From: Setaria digitata
Taxonomy: Eukaryota > Nematoda > Chromadorea > Rhabditida > Setariidae
DNA length: 21,442 nt
Direction of reading: 5' to 3'
Assembly (NCBI GenBank): GCA_003640385.1
Contig: RCAB01000759.1
Location: 1-21,442, forward strand
A program made the position numbers and the translations under genes. Below the pieces are notes generated by a model, which worked only from the letters and a program-made list of their open reading frames with translations, was not told where the DNA came from and did not search any database. Position 1 is the stretch's first letter, and every line of letters starts with the position of its first letter. Below are positions 1-11,482 of this stretch, piece after piece.

Positions 1-2508
1 ACATACAGATTATTGATTTTTTACATTTTATACAAAGACAACTGTGATGAAACTAAAACTGTTGATTTTTTACTATACCTATTAGTAGAAGACAATAACA
101 AAAATCTAACAAATCACTAAATTAAAAAAAAAAATTTAAATTTTTCTTCCGCAGGTTAATTTCAAAAAAAAAAAAAAAGGAAAAGTCGAAATACTGTAAG
201 ACGAAAACTGTTTGATTCTCGGTCTCAAAAAAAAAAAAAAAGAAGAAAAAACAAAAAGTTGGTGAATTTAAAAGAAAGCACAGAAATTAACGTAGAAATA
301 ATTGAAATTTGCACAAAACTCAAAAAAAAAAAGGAGAAAAATTTGAATTCATCATTATCAATAATATTGCAATTTTGCACTTGAAAAATTGAAACTTAAA
401 TAAAATGCAAACATATTAGCAAAAATTTCACCTTGGATAAACAGCTACCATCGTCGAAGCATTTCAATGAAAGGAGGCATTTGTAAAATACTGTTAGAAA
501 TGAAAAGAAAAAAAAAGAAGAAAAAACGTTCAAATGGTGATAATTTAAAATTGGCTTAAAAGAAAGCCGCCATTTAAAAATGGAAAAAGAATAAATGAAT
601 AAATTGCAAATTAAATCCAATTTAAATAATACAAATTAAATTAAAAATTGAGTCGATTTCATTCACAGTTTCTAATTTAATTAAAAAATACATCAATTAT
701 CATTATCATTGTTCATTCGTTGATAATGACCGTTTAAAAACAATAACTCGTTAAACAAGACTTTTTATCTAGGAGGAGGAAAAAATAAGTATTAAATAAT
801 GAATGAATTTGATTTAAATCTAAGAAAGGAAAAGTTCAATTTACAATACTGAATAAAAAATTATTTCAAAAAAAAAGATAATTATACTGATGTCAAACGC
901 GAACTTTTTCTTTCGACTTTAATTTTCAAATTTGTTTTTTGCATCCAGAAAATTCTTAGTAATGATAATTTGAACTATAGAAAAATTAATTACTAAAAGG
1001 AAATGTGAATTATCACTTAAACTATTTTTTTGAAATATATTTACACTATCATTACATAATTTTTTCGTTTTGCTTGACATTTTTCATCTTATGCACGTTA
1101 TTGTCAGAATTTAGGAAAATAAATAAATAAAGTAAATAGTAGGGCAAAATCTACAAATGTTAGGAATTAAAAGTAATAATTTTGATTTGGGTCTTTTTCA
1201 CTAAGCAAAATTTATATATAAGTGCTGATTTACCGCTTAATTCTAATCTTTTCAATGCAAATTTTAAATTAGCTAAATTTATTTGAACATTATAGAGCTT
1301 GGGGAAAAAATTTTGAAACTATTTCAAGGCTTTGATTAGATATTTTAATGCCAATACACTTTTTAAATTTTGAACAGCTGGGCATTTTAAATGATGTGAA
1401 ATATTTGGGGTGATTTTATTACCATTTTGAGATTCTTTTGATGATAATGAAAAGAATGCATATTGAGAGATTACGGCATTATACAACTGCATGATAACAC
1501 TGAAGAGTAATAAGTTATGATAATGAAATTGATTATCTGATGATTTGATGATTGTTTAGAAATTTTATTATCAATATTCAATTCTTCTTTGAAAGAACTG
1601 AAAATCACCGAGTTGTACAAACTACAGACTCAAAGAGAGACTTCCTACAGAGCTAGATGTAATGTTTCAGTGATACATATTGTAAATTTGGTGATAAATA
1701 TCACGACAGCGCAATGATATGATCGTGAACAATTCTTGAATTGAATTTAATTTCAAACCATTTCCGTTCTCTCTTTCTCGTTTTCATTTTCATTTTTTCT
1801 TATTCAATCGTGAATCGAAAACGATTGAAAGATGTACAATTTGGTAAAGGAAATTGGCAAAGGAAAGAAAGCTTTCAAAAATTCTATTCAAAATTATTTC
1901 AGTAAATTTAATAATTGGAATTTTTTTTTTTTATACTGACAGGTAAAATGGAAATTTTTTTATTTGGTTCAGCCTAAATCATAACACAATGATAGAAGAA
2001 AAAGCAAAAGACAATTTAATCGAAACAAATAGATGATTGAAAAATGGAAAGGATAAGGTTGATAGATTGGTTTTTTTTTAGTCGGATTTAATGTTTCATA
2101 AAAAAAAAAAAAGAAAGAGAAATTCATTAATTGGAAAGTATTAACACAGAGGAGGAAGAAGAAGAAGAGGTAGAAAGGAAATGATATTTCATTCTGAATG
2201 CAATATCATTCAATTCTAACGGCGAGCAATTATACTTCAACTACTTAGCTACATTAACTCGAAAGTCGAGATTTTGATGAAATGGATTGAAAATGGAGGA
2301 AAGTTTTAATTTTAAATTTTAATGAGTCAGCAGTAACTTCTGAAACATCATTATTCCATTAAAAATAAAAAGACCGAAATTACTAATGATAAATGAAGAG
2401 AATAAGAGAAGATCAGATAAGCCGATAGTGATAAATATCTGAAAAACGAATAACTGAAATTGATTTGAAAAAGGGTTTTTTTTAACCGGAAAAAAAAGAA
2501 ATCGTTTA

Positions 2509-2565
2509 CATATATATATATATATATATTATATTATATTATATTATATTATATTATATTATATT
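2509..2565. repeat. TA / ATATT microsatellite
   Basis: A (TA)n run of about 18 nt passes directly into eight perfect copies of the pentamer ATATT (2526-2565). It is a simple sequence repeat in the gene-poor part of the window and is likely length-polymorphic. Confidence 0.9.
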
Positions 2566-2697
2566 TGTAAGCAAATCTATAAAACATAAATGACATATAT
2601 GTTATGATAATAGCAGCCACATAAAGCAAAAGTTTATTTCCATTTAACTTGAATTTTTAAAATTTTATAATTGTATATAATTTCTTTTTTCTTTCAG

Positions 2698-2737
2698 ATT
2701 TGATGTCCAATAGAAATAAAAATAGACAAGACAAATG
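2698..2737 (+). other. Candidate mini-exon, unsupported
   Basis: A 40-nt segment is preceded by a long pyrimidine tract ending TTTCTTTCAG and followed by GTATGG, a good donor. It contains an ATG (2703) followed by nine open codons, rich in N, K and R, up to the donor. No neighbouring exon could be chained to it, so it may be a chance pairing of splice signals. The strength of the acceptor is the only reason to list it. Confidence 0.15.
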
Positions 2738-3639
2738 GTATGGTTTTTTTTTTAGGTAGACTTATTTGAATAGAAATCGATTCTAAAAAAAAATAGCGGA
2801 AAAAAGATGTGTTGAAATGAGAAATAGTTCCCATTAAGAACGAAAAAAAAAAGGGAAAAAGTTATTCGTTTGCATTAAATGACAAATAATTTGTATTCGT
2901 AATTTGAAGGAATTGAATTCGTGAAGGAATTAAAAAAGGATAAAGATGAAACAAAGATGAAGAAGAAGAAGAAGAAGGAGAAGCGGAAGAAAGGAGAAAT
3001 AAATGAATGAATGAAAAGAAAATGGAGTTAAGATGAAGGACATATAGATAAACGATCCATTGATAAGTTATAATCTATTTATGATAAAGAAAGCAGGTAC
3101 ATCTCACTTTGTAGCAATTAAATTGTATTTTAAAAATTGTCGCTGAAATTTTGTCACCTGACAAATGAAACTTTTCGCAATACTGTCACATTCCATTCTT
3201 TAAGTTCTCATTTAAATGTTGCTATTTTTTTTTTTTTTTTATATTTATATCAGTTTTACTCTAACTACTACGGTACTATGTAATCCTTTGATAGAGTATG
3301 TCATTTTTAATCTTATATCAATAATAATTTATTCTTTAACTTTTTATCAAAAAAAAAGAAATAGAAAAAAAGGACAAAAAGTAAAAAAAAATTTTTTTCA
3401 TTATTCATGCTATCATATGATTATATATATGTAAGTATAAATTTTTTTTTGAATTTTTACAAAATTTTAATGATTTTTAAAAATGGGAAAATAAGAAAGA
3501 AAAAAGGAAGTGCTGATGATAAATACAATAATGACATGGCAAATAAACCAACGGGAATGGTCGAGGAGGAAAAGTTTGGGAGAAGTGGATGAAATAGGAG
3601 GAACTGTTGCATCGAAATATTTCAATAACACCCGTCATT

Positions 3640-3770
3640 CACCATCATCATCATCGTCATCATCAATTATCATCATCATCATTATCATCATCTTCATCAA
3701 CATCATCGTCATGATCATTGTCATAATTATCATTGCCACTTTCATTACCATTATCATTATCCATCGCCAA
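3640..3770. repeat. Degenerate TCA/ATC trinucleotide repeat
   Basis: This is an imperfect tract of CAT, ATC and TCA trinucleotides. It produces an apparent ORF on the plus strand made of serine and isoleucine runs, which is an artefact of the repeat and not a gene. Confidence 0.85.
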
Positions 3771-4737
3771 AACACACATTCTACACATTATCATCACTAA
3801 CGAGGCATCATTCCAACATTATAATCACTAGCAAAGCTAATTAGCCTTGAATTATTACATCCTTTTAATTTGTTACTGATAAGAAATCAATAAGCTTGAT
3901 AAATAATATTGTCAATTGCCAGTTAATTTACTACAACCATCGTCATTATTTTTACTATTTGAGGAATAATTTGAAAAAATACTTCATTGGTAATGATGAC
4001 GCACAAGCGCAAATGATAAAATATTGAGAGTTTATTTGGATCGATCGATATTGAACATTTAACACTCATGATAAAAACGAAATCAATACAATCAAATGAA
4101 TGATAACATTAAATTAAAAGAAAAAATGTGCTGAAGTAGAAGAAGAAAAATAAAAAGCAACAACAATTGTTATTTGAAAAATGTGAGCAGTACTTCACAG
4201 TGTTATAAGTAATGATCTTATCTTTATCAGTATTCTCATTTTTATGTTTTGTCGATAAGAATTTAAAAAAAAAAAAGAAAGAAAAAAAGCAAATTAAATT
4301 TCTATTGAAATTATGCATTGTGAACAGATGTTAATTTAGGTCATTTCGTTTCTTTTGTTGAATGAGTCAAATTTAAATCGTTATGGAAGAGGCTTCTAGA
4401 AATGATCACAAAAATAAACACTTGAACGATTAAAGAAATTATCATTTAGAAAAGGAAAAAAAGGAAAAGAAAAATTAAACAACAGGATGGAAAATTAAAA
4501 AATTTCGCCACCGTTGTCAAAGATATATAAATATATATATTTCCTTTTAATTGTTAATAAAAGTCATGAAAAAAAGCCGGGAAAAAGGAAAATTGAAACT
4601 TTTGTAATGAAATAAAAATTAGATGAATGCAAAAGACTATCTCCATGTTGAGAGAGGAAATAATTAGAAAAAGATAAATAAAATATGAAAAGGAATAACG
4701 ACTAACGCATGCAGTTATGTCATTATCTTCCATTGAA

Positions 4738-4789
4738 ATAATATATATATATATATAAATTTTCAAGTACAAATTTATATATATATAAT

Positions 4790-4827
<38 letters not shown>

Positions 4828-4850
4828 AATTTTTCAAGTACAAATTTTAT
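4738..4850. repeat. TA microsatellite with two direct repeats
   Basis: Two near-identical copies of an approximately 20-nt unit containing TTTTCAAGTACAAATTT (about 4758-4777 and 4828-4848) are each joined to TA runs. The left copy is preceded by (TA)n, and a further (TA)n of about 30 nt lies between the copies. The arrangement suggests local duplication of a short unit together with its microsatellite. Confidence 0.75.
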
Positions 4851-6364
4851 AAAAATACATAAAAAATAAATGAAAACATACTGTAATATATAAAAAATAA
4901 ACATAAATAATGTTAAGGAAAAGTGTAAGTGTAAATAAAAAGTTAGAAATGAACATTTAAATTGTTAACACATAAAGTAACATTAATAACCCATTTCTAA
5001 CATGATTAACAAAACAAAGTGAAATATCACATCAATCATCAGATAAATCTTTTTTTTTTCTAAACACTAATCGAAATTCAATATTCGAAAAAGTTATAAA
5101 AAGTTTTTTTACTAAACTTCAATACTACGATATTTTTTTAGTCCAAGAGGAAATTAATTACTAAATGGTGCTGAAAACGAAAACTAATCTGCTTATTCAA
5201 ACTAAATTTATGTTGATTTTTGAGTAAAAATTTAAAGAGGGTTTTAAGTAGCAATAGAATATCGAACAAACTAACAAGCTGAGAGGAAAAAAAAGCGGTA
5301 AAAAAAAAAACAAGAAATGAAACTGTGATTAAAATGAAATTTTTAGGGATAGAAAAAAATGGAGTGATGTTCGAACATAAAAAATTTCGAAACTTCATGT
5401 TTTTGAGATTTTTAAAAGTAAAAATATATAAAATATTCAATAATATTTCATCATTGTATTTTTTTCAGCTTTTATTGAAAAACTTGACATATTTGAATGG
5501 AAGTAATTTCAATCCAGTTAATTAACTAATATTTCTTTTTTTATTTTGGCATGAAGAAAATGAATGCTGCAGCGATTCAAACATTTCATGTCATTTTTAA
5601 GTCAGAATAAAAATAGAAAGAGTGAGAAAGAGTGGAAGATAAAAAAAAGTGAAAAGGGAAAAATTACAATGTTTATGAGCTTTCACTCATTAAAAATTTG
5701 CCGTTTAATTTAAATTATTCAATTTTAAATCTCGAGAAAATATGCAAGAACAGTAACGAAGGAAGAAATAAAATTTAATTGCCAATAAATAAAAATATTT
5801 TCACATAATGAGAAATTTAATTATAGTTTGTTAAGGCGTATTTTAAAATTTATTTACCTGTCTCAATTTTAATAAAACAAATTTTTCTGCAAAAATGGAG
5901 TAATACTTGTAATTTGAGAAAGCGATTTTTTTAAATGAATGGAAAATTAAATTTCTTGAGAAAATTATATCCCAAATAACATCTCATGTAGATTTGAAAC
6001 TTTATTTTATGGGGGAAATAAATAATTGAAAAGGTTGGTTAAATTCTTTAATAAATAGCACGACATAAGCAAGTTTAGAATTAGCATAATTGTGTTTATT
6101 TTATGTTTTACAAATAACTTAATCTTTTAAATGCAAATTTAAAAAGGTAAGAATAGCATGAATTTGAGTAATATTTATTGCAAAAAAAGGAAAAAAAATG
6201 AGTTAAGTGATAGTTATAAAAGATTTTTAATATCAATAGTGTCGCATGTAACATATCATAATATATCATGATGTAATATATTAAATTTAATTATTTATAA
6301 GGCAATGGACTGATTATTTCGCAAATGTCACAGCATTTTACTACACAATTTAATATTTTTACAC

Positions 6365-6582
6365 TGATAAATTCTATCACCGATAAATTTCCTTCTATCA
6401 GACAGTTCGACGCGTCTGCCGTCTCACATCTTTGTGCATTCATTAATTCGTAATACACTGATCCGAAAAGAAGTTAAAATGATTTCCGTCTTCAACAGGC
6501 AGTGATAACATCGCTGTCGATCTTTCCTGATAATCTGCAAATTATTTAACTCCTTTGGAATGTTATCATAAATATGTTATCA
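6365..6582. promoter_or_regulatory. Cluster of GATA-type motifs
   Basis: Eight GATA cores lie within 218 bp: TGATAA at 6365, 6503 and 6528; CTATCA at 6374 and 6395; CGATAA at 6381; TTATCA at 6563 and 6577. The interval is also richer in G+C than its surroundings and contains several CpG. In nematodes WGATAA-type sites are bound by ELT-family GATA factors that drive gut and hypodermal genes. Treating this cluster as an enhancer is an inference, and the AT-rich background makes some hits expected by chance. Confidence 0.3.
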
Positions 6583-6861
6583 CAAAATCTTTCTTTATTC
6601 ACAAAAATTACTTTCCATCTTTTTTCCTTCCTTTTTTTTTTTTGTCTCAATTGAATTTGACAGTAGCCGTTTAAAATTCCATCATTGGTTAAGTTTGGAA
6701 AATCAAAATCTAAAGAAAATTATTGCAATTACTATGGCAAATAAAAAGAGAGAGGGAAAGAGAATGGATAATTTACTCATTCATATGCACATAAGTGAGA
6801 AAGAATAAAGAGGATAGAAATGATGCTAATGGATTAGGAAAGAAGAAAAAGGTAAAATAAT

Positions 6862-6878
6862 CCTTACCTGAAAAGTGT
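6862..6878 (-). other. Joined 3'/5' splice motif (recursive-splice-like)
   Basis: On the minus strand the sequence reads ACTTTTCAG directly followed by GTAAGG, a good acceptor fused to a good donor with a zero-length exon (junction between 6868 and 6867). Such juxtaposed sites act as recursive splice points in long insect introns. No flanking exons are known here, so this is only a motif observation. Confidence 0.2.
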
Positions 6879-9391
6879 AATAATAACAACTAAATTGGAT
6901 AAATATGATCAACATTGATCATTTATTTATTAGTCACCATGTACTAATTTATTAATTATAATTAGCATGCCTATTGTAGTCCTCATAATACTTAAAGGTA
7001 AATGATCATTTATAAAAGAGATTTAGATATTCGTGATTTTTGTCCCTTAAATGAGAATGTAAAAGGAATAGATATTTGTACTGCAATTACTTTTATTCTA
7101 TAAAACAAAAGTATTCTAAAAAAAAAAGAACATTCAGGATAAAAAAATGCAAATATTAACATGATAAAAATTGTTGGCAACAAGTAATGATGATATATTA
7201 GGCATATTAAATGTGGATAGCAATTAAGAACAGTGATAGTGATAACATTGATGATACGACATCAATTAATCGTTACTTACAGATAAATTATAAATTTATT
7301 CTCAGTAAAATATTAACATAGTAATTGATAATACGAATAATAACGGATTACTTCCAAGCTTAGCTGTCATTTTAATGCATACTCCTTTTTACCACTTTAA
7401 CATTTTTGTAAATTGATTCTATTTAAAGAGAATAGGTAATACCAGCTTTGATATATACATATATATTTTTATATGCATAATTTTCTTTTTATATATTTTT
7501 CAATTTATCCAATTTTGTCGAAAAAAAAAGATTTGAAAAAGTGATTCAAATAAATTAAAGTTTGCAGAAATTCAAAAAAAAAAAAAAAAAAAAATAGAAG
7601 GTATTATTTGAAATAACAGTCAGTTAGTTTGATTAATAATGAATTAAGATTCCACGGGAATACTTGGAACATGATTGATTGTGCAAGGAATTCTAAAACA
7701 GATCGAAAATATTTAAGGTACTTAAAACATTTCAACAGCAAATCAATTTCCATTAGCTAAAAATGTGGACTATTTATATCATGATTAATCAAGACTAATA
7801 CCATTTTCATTACTTAATTTTTAAATATCAAATTCTAATCCAACAATTCTTAAAATTTTGATAAGATGATGCATCTGTATTCAAAAGATTTTTCAAATCT
7901 TGCAATCTTAGCAGGTTCTGATAACCGCTCTAAACGTATCACCGTTTCAGTTGCTGGCCATTATCAGAATGATTTTTTTGGCAATTAATTACTACTGTGA
8001 TGAGATATGATGACTCAAAAATTGAATCGAACAGTAATTTTTAATATTTTTATTTTTATTTTTTATTTTTTGTAATCTTAAAAGTGAGATAAAATCAAGG
8101 CATTGACCAATTTCTTTGATATTTATAATACAAAGCATTTCCTATCTCTGATTGACCTTATTTGTCGTGTTGGTTATAGTTTTTTTTTTTTTTTATTTTT
8201 TCTAATGAATCTATTCTACTATTTTTCTTAAATTTAAAAAGCATTTTTGAAGATTTTGAGAAAGACAAAAATGCCTGGTTTCTGAAATAAATCCAGTGAA
8301 AGAAAAAAAACACTGATTATGTTATGATAATTTTGAAGCAAATGGAAAATCTCTCAGTTTATGCCACTTTATAAATTATTTTCTATCAATTCAAATTAAA
8401 TTACAAGTTGCAAGTATTTCTACTTTTCATAACTTTTATTTCAATTAATTATCCATGTTTATGTTAAAAGTGTTTTGAGCGATGAATTGTTGGAAAAAAG
8501 AGAAAGTTGCATTTAACGATGCGAATGTAAATTAGTTCTTCTTGTTAGCTGCAGTAAACTTATTCTTTTTAAAATTTGAATATTTTCACAAAATTAGTTG
8601 GATGATCAGCTCCGTCGTATTCTTCTCAGCTCAGAGAAACTTCATAACCAGTAGAAAGATGTCAACTAAGTTTCAAAAAGGTTTACTTCTGTTAATGATT
8701 GATTAATCACCACAACAAGATTCACCACAAACATGTCAACCTAATTAACTAATTACTTTCACATTACAATTAATGAATGTAATGCTACTTGTAATTTATA
8801 TGTTTGTGTACAGTTTATACACGTGGCATTCTTGTAACTGATTTATTGAACATCTCATAAAACATTCATTTTGCAAAATGTAAAGAATTTTAAACAGAAA
8901 AATTTAAAAATACTGAAAATCTTAGTACGGAATCAATAGCAGAAATATTCCTTTGTATATTTGCTGAAATAGAGAAATTGGTCCGGAAAACCAAGTATGG
9001 ATATTAATTAGTTAGAAAGTCATTTCTAATTCGGAAATTTTACAAACATCTAATTAACAGTCTTATCTGTTTGTTTATAACTAATTGATAAGTACCTCAA
9101 CTGTTTTGGTTAAAATTTGGTGTTAATTTATAAAAGTTTTTTGCGATATTTTTTTGAGTTTTTAAGCTGAAAATATGATGGCTTAATTTAATAAATATGA
9201 CGTATTAATAAACCAAAAGTAATTAAATGAGAATCTAATTGAAACTAAGTTCATTAATAAGTAGTTTATTTCCCCATAAAAGAAAAAGATATTAATTACA
9301 CTATGAGATGTATAACTTCTTCAAACCTACCGCACTGAATGTAAAAATTGATTAACGAGTTCAGTTAATAATTCAGTGCTTTACAACCTGA

Positions 9392-9474
9392 GCAGCGATG
9401 GCCGAGTGGTTAAGGCGTTGGACTTAAGATCCAATGGACGCTAAGTCCTCGTGGGTTCAAACCCCACTCGCTGC
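9392..9474 (+). tRNA. tRNA-Leu (anticodon UAA)
   Basis: This 83-nt type II tRNA is read directly from the sequence. The acceptor stem GCAGCGA pairs with TCGCTGC at the end. The anticodon stem TTGGA/TCCAA encloses the loop CTTAAGA, giving anticodon TAA (UAA). A variable arm typical of leucine tRNAs follows, then a T-arm with GGGTTCAAACCCC. The internal pol III promoter is intact: A box TGGCCGAGTGG at 9399-9409 and B box GGTTCAAACC at 9454-9463. There is no intron and CCA is not encoded, as usual for eukaryotes. It decodes UUA/UUG leucine codons, which should be common in this AT-rich genome. Confidence 0.97.
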
Positions 9475-9502
9475 AAAGTTGAACAAACAATGACTCCAAT
9501 GG

Positions 9503-9506
9503 TTTT
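9503..9506 (+). terminator. Pol III T-run terminator for tRNA-Leu
   Basis: This is the first TTTT downstream of the tRNA, 28 nt past its 3' end. It is a minimal pol III terminator and somewhat distant, so a short 3' trailer is expected. Confidence 0.5.
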
Positions 9507-9527
9507 ACCGCAGCAATTTTTCAATTG

Positions 9528-9735
9528 ATGACCGAACGAACAGAAAATGTTAGCAGATTTCCATAAAAATCACTGAAATCCTCCCTGATATGCAGGTTAT
9601 ATCTGATAATTTTATATCTGGAGCAAACTANAATGACCGAACGAACAGAAAATGTTAGCAGATTTCCATAAAAATCACTGGAATCCTCCCTGATATGCAG
9701 GTTATATCTGATAATTTTATATCTGGAGCAAACTA
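9528..9735. repeat. 103-bp tandem duplication around an N (likely assembly join)
   Basis: Copy 1 (9528-9630) and copy 2 (9633-9735) are identical over 103 bp except for one substitution (CACTGAAATCC against CACTGGAATCC). They abut a single N at 9631. Overlapping contig ends that were joined without being collapsed, or two alleles placed in tandem, would give exactly this pattern. The minus-strand ORF that spans it repeats its own peptide for the same reason and should not be taken as a gene. Confidence 0.85.
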
Positions 9736-10500
9736 CCCAGGAGGTTTGGATTTCGTAAATGTCTAGTGACCTATTTCCCAAGGGAAGAAAAACACCGCCA
9801 TACTTTCTGATTAAACAATCTAATCAAATATGCTTTAAACAATTCTAGATTAACGAAAATTTTAAAAAGAAATAGGAAATATTCCATAAAAAGTACAATT
9901 AGCTGGCTTAAAAATTGGTGAATCTTAATTACTGGTCTTTTTTTCATTCATTTAATTATTTGGCGGATTGACTTTTAATACGAGCACTAGTGCGATCAAG
10001 AAATGTATTCAAATCGTATTAAATACGCCCTATGTCTTCATATCATCGTTCGGAAACAAAATATGCTAGCTGGAAATGAAATCTTCGGAGTACTGTTTTC
10101 ACTTCAATTTCTCATTCAATTATGCTATCTAACATCAAGCAAACACTGTGTCCGCAGCACTAATAAATTAACCTAGTAATCTAGTAATCAACAAAAAAGC
10201 ATAGAATATTTGGAAGACATTGAAGTAAAATCAAAAAATCCTAATTCAGATGAAAATAATTTGTAAAATATGAATTATTTTTTATCAAAAACACATTTGC
10301 TCGTACACTAAACAACAACAATCTTTTATTTCATGTTATATTACGAATGAGTTTCTCCTTTTTTCTATACTCAAAAGGGAAATGTTAACAAAGAAATACA
10401 AAAAAAAAAAAAAAAGCTGAAACCGAAGTATTAAAACTGAGTGTATTCTATTTCAATTCTGTGAATCATGAAAAAATATTTAAAACATGATTAATTGTAG
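9736..10500. other. No gene recognised
   Basis: The interval holds poly-A runs and short ORFs. The stretch 9960-10075 is open on the plus strand for 38 codons with fairly even composition, but it ends in TAG and lacks convincing splice sites. It could be an upstream exon of the ORF that follows, or chance. Confidence 0.4.
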
Positions 10501-10554
10501 ACAGGTTTTAGTTATCACAAATCACTATCATCTAAACAAAAAGGGTCGTTGATA

Positions 10555-10836
10555 ATGGAATTCGTTCATACTTTGCTGAAAAGAATTTCCCATCGGTACC
10601 AGGCAGATCTTTATACCACGGCAGTATTGGGAAAATTAAAATATGAAGATCGTGGAGTTCGAACTGTTTGCTTCTCCGCGAATACCAATAACCAAAATTA
10701 CCGAATATCAAATGCGGAACATTGTATGAGTATTCATAAGGCATTGCAATCTGTTTCTTCGTTGATTTATGCTTCTTATCAGCCTATAAGCGGATTAATT
10801 TATAAAGTGCACTGCATGGACCAATCCACAAAATAA
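10555..10836 (+). CDS. Hypothetical protein, 93 aa, plus strand
   Basis: I do not recognise this protein. From ATG 10555 the frame runs 93 codons to TAA at 10834-10836. It stays open upstream to an acceptor-like TTGTAG ending at 10500, so this may be the last exon of a longer gene rather than a single-exon gene. Composition is balanced (begins MEFVHTLLKR, ends HCMDQSTK), unlike the F/I/K-rich noise ORFs elsewhere, and local G+C is higher than in the flanks. Two overlapping AATAAA signals lie 17 nt after the stop, which favours this strand. No signal peptide, membrane segment or known motif is visible. It would be tail-to-tail with the minus-strand gene ending at 11483. An overlapping minus-strand ORF (10532-10744) is the alternative reading. 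Confidence 0.42.
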   Translation: MEFVHTLLKRISHRYQADLYTTAVLGKLKYEDRGVRTVCFSANTNNQNYRISNAEHCMSIHKALQSVSSLIYASYQPISGLIYKVHCMDQSTK

Positions 10837-10853
10837 TACAAGACCTTTGACGG

Positions 10854-10863
10854 AATAAATAAA
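10854..10863 (+). terminator. Poly(A) signal, overlapping AATAAA pair
   Basis: The sequence AATAAATAAA contains two overlapping canonical poly(A) signals, 17 nt after the stop of the upstream plus-strand ORF. In such AT-rich sequence the motif also occurs by chance, so its value comes from its position. Confidence 0.4.
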
Positions 10864-11482
10864 ACTCACTAAACGATACAAGATGCTTTTTTGGTACAGT
10901 GCACAACAAGTTACCGACAATGCATAAGTGTTCGCAAAGTAAACGCGAAAAAAGTCCTGAATAGCACCTGTAAATTGAAAAAAAAAAAAGAAAATTAAAG
11001 TATTCTGAAAGATCTACATTACTTAAATTTAAGAAAGAATAGCAAAAAATGGATAATATTTCATTTATATCCAGAAACAATCTAAACAAATACTAGGCAT
11101 TGTAATAAGCAAGCGAAACAGTTATTATCAAAAGTATCAAGAGTTCAGGTTGTTTAGAGCCTTCAAGAATATATTTTTTTTAGTCTAAGCATAAATTATA
11201 CCAGCACAGCAACAACAGTTTCAAGGAGGATAACCAGGAAGCTAAATGAAGATCAACTTTAATTATTAGGCAATTTTGCATTTCCTCATCAAAACGATGT
11301 GAAACCTTACACACTCTATATAATTTTAACATTTATGAGACTAAATACATAAACAAGCAGTTGAACAAATACCTTAAACACTAATAACGATTTTTCAGCT
11401 CGATAAAAATCACGATCGACTATTTCACATCAAGAAAAAAATAATACGCTACGGTATTTTCATCTGAAAACAGCAATAAAAA
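10864..11482. other. Intergenic, convergent 3' flanks
   Basis: No gene is supported here. A minus-strand stretch at about 10907-10972 is bounded by TTTACAG and GTAACT and could be read as an exon, but it connects to nothing. The interval should contain the 3' UTR of the minus-strand gene that stops at 11483. No clear AATAAA was seen close to that stop, so a variant signal may be used. Confidence 0.5.

Larger units (their letters stand above)
1..9391. other. AT-rich gene-poor stretch
   Basis: I find no protein-coding gene here. The sequence is dominated by A/T homopolymers, TA and ATATT microsatellites and short low-complexity ORFs. Translations of the longest ORFs are mostly F, I, Y, K and N, as expected by chance in such composition. 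Isolated splice-like signals occur (a plus-strand acceptor at 2697 and a minus-strand joined acceptor/donor at 6867/6868) but do not chain into a gene. TGATAA/TTATCA words look frequent throughout and cluster near 6.4-6.6 kb. The stretch could be intergenic, or part of a very long intron of a gene whose exons lie outside the window. Confidence 0.6.

Noticed and set aside
3510..3800. Plus-strand ORF with Ser and Ile runs
   Set aside because: Produced by the TCA/ATC trinucleotide repeat; no start, splice or codon support.
4554..4904. 116-aa minus-strand ORF with YIYIYI repeats
   Set aside because: Translation of a TA microsatellite.
5138..5525. Overlapping 66-100 aa ORFs on both strands
   Set aside because: F/K/N/I-rich low-complexity translations typical of AT-rich noncoding DNA.
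7866..7988. 40-codon plus-strand ORF starting MMHLYSKDFS
   Set aside because: Balanced composition but short, with no splice or poly(A) context; compatible with chance in 9 kb.
9521..9781. Minus-strand ORF of 86 aa with an internal repeat
   Set aside because: Spans the N and the duplicated 103-bp block; the repetition is an assembly effect and the peptide is unrecognisable.
10532..10744. Minus-strand ORF opposite the plus-strand ORF
   Set aside because: The plus reading is longer, opens at an acceptor and is followed by poly(A) signals; the minus reading has no such support.
10784..11089. Minus-strand ORF of 101 aa and an exon-like piece at 10907-10972
   Set aside because: F/L/S-rich, no recognised similarity, lies past the stop of the minus-strand gene and cannot be chained to it.
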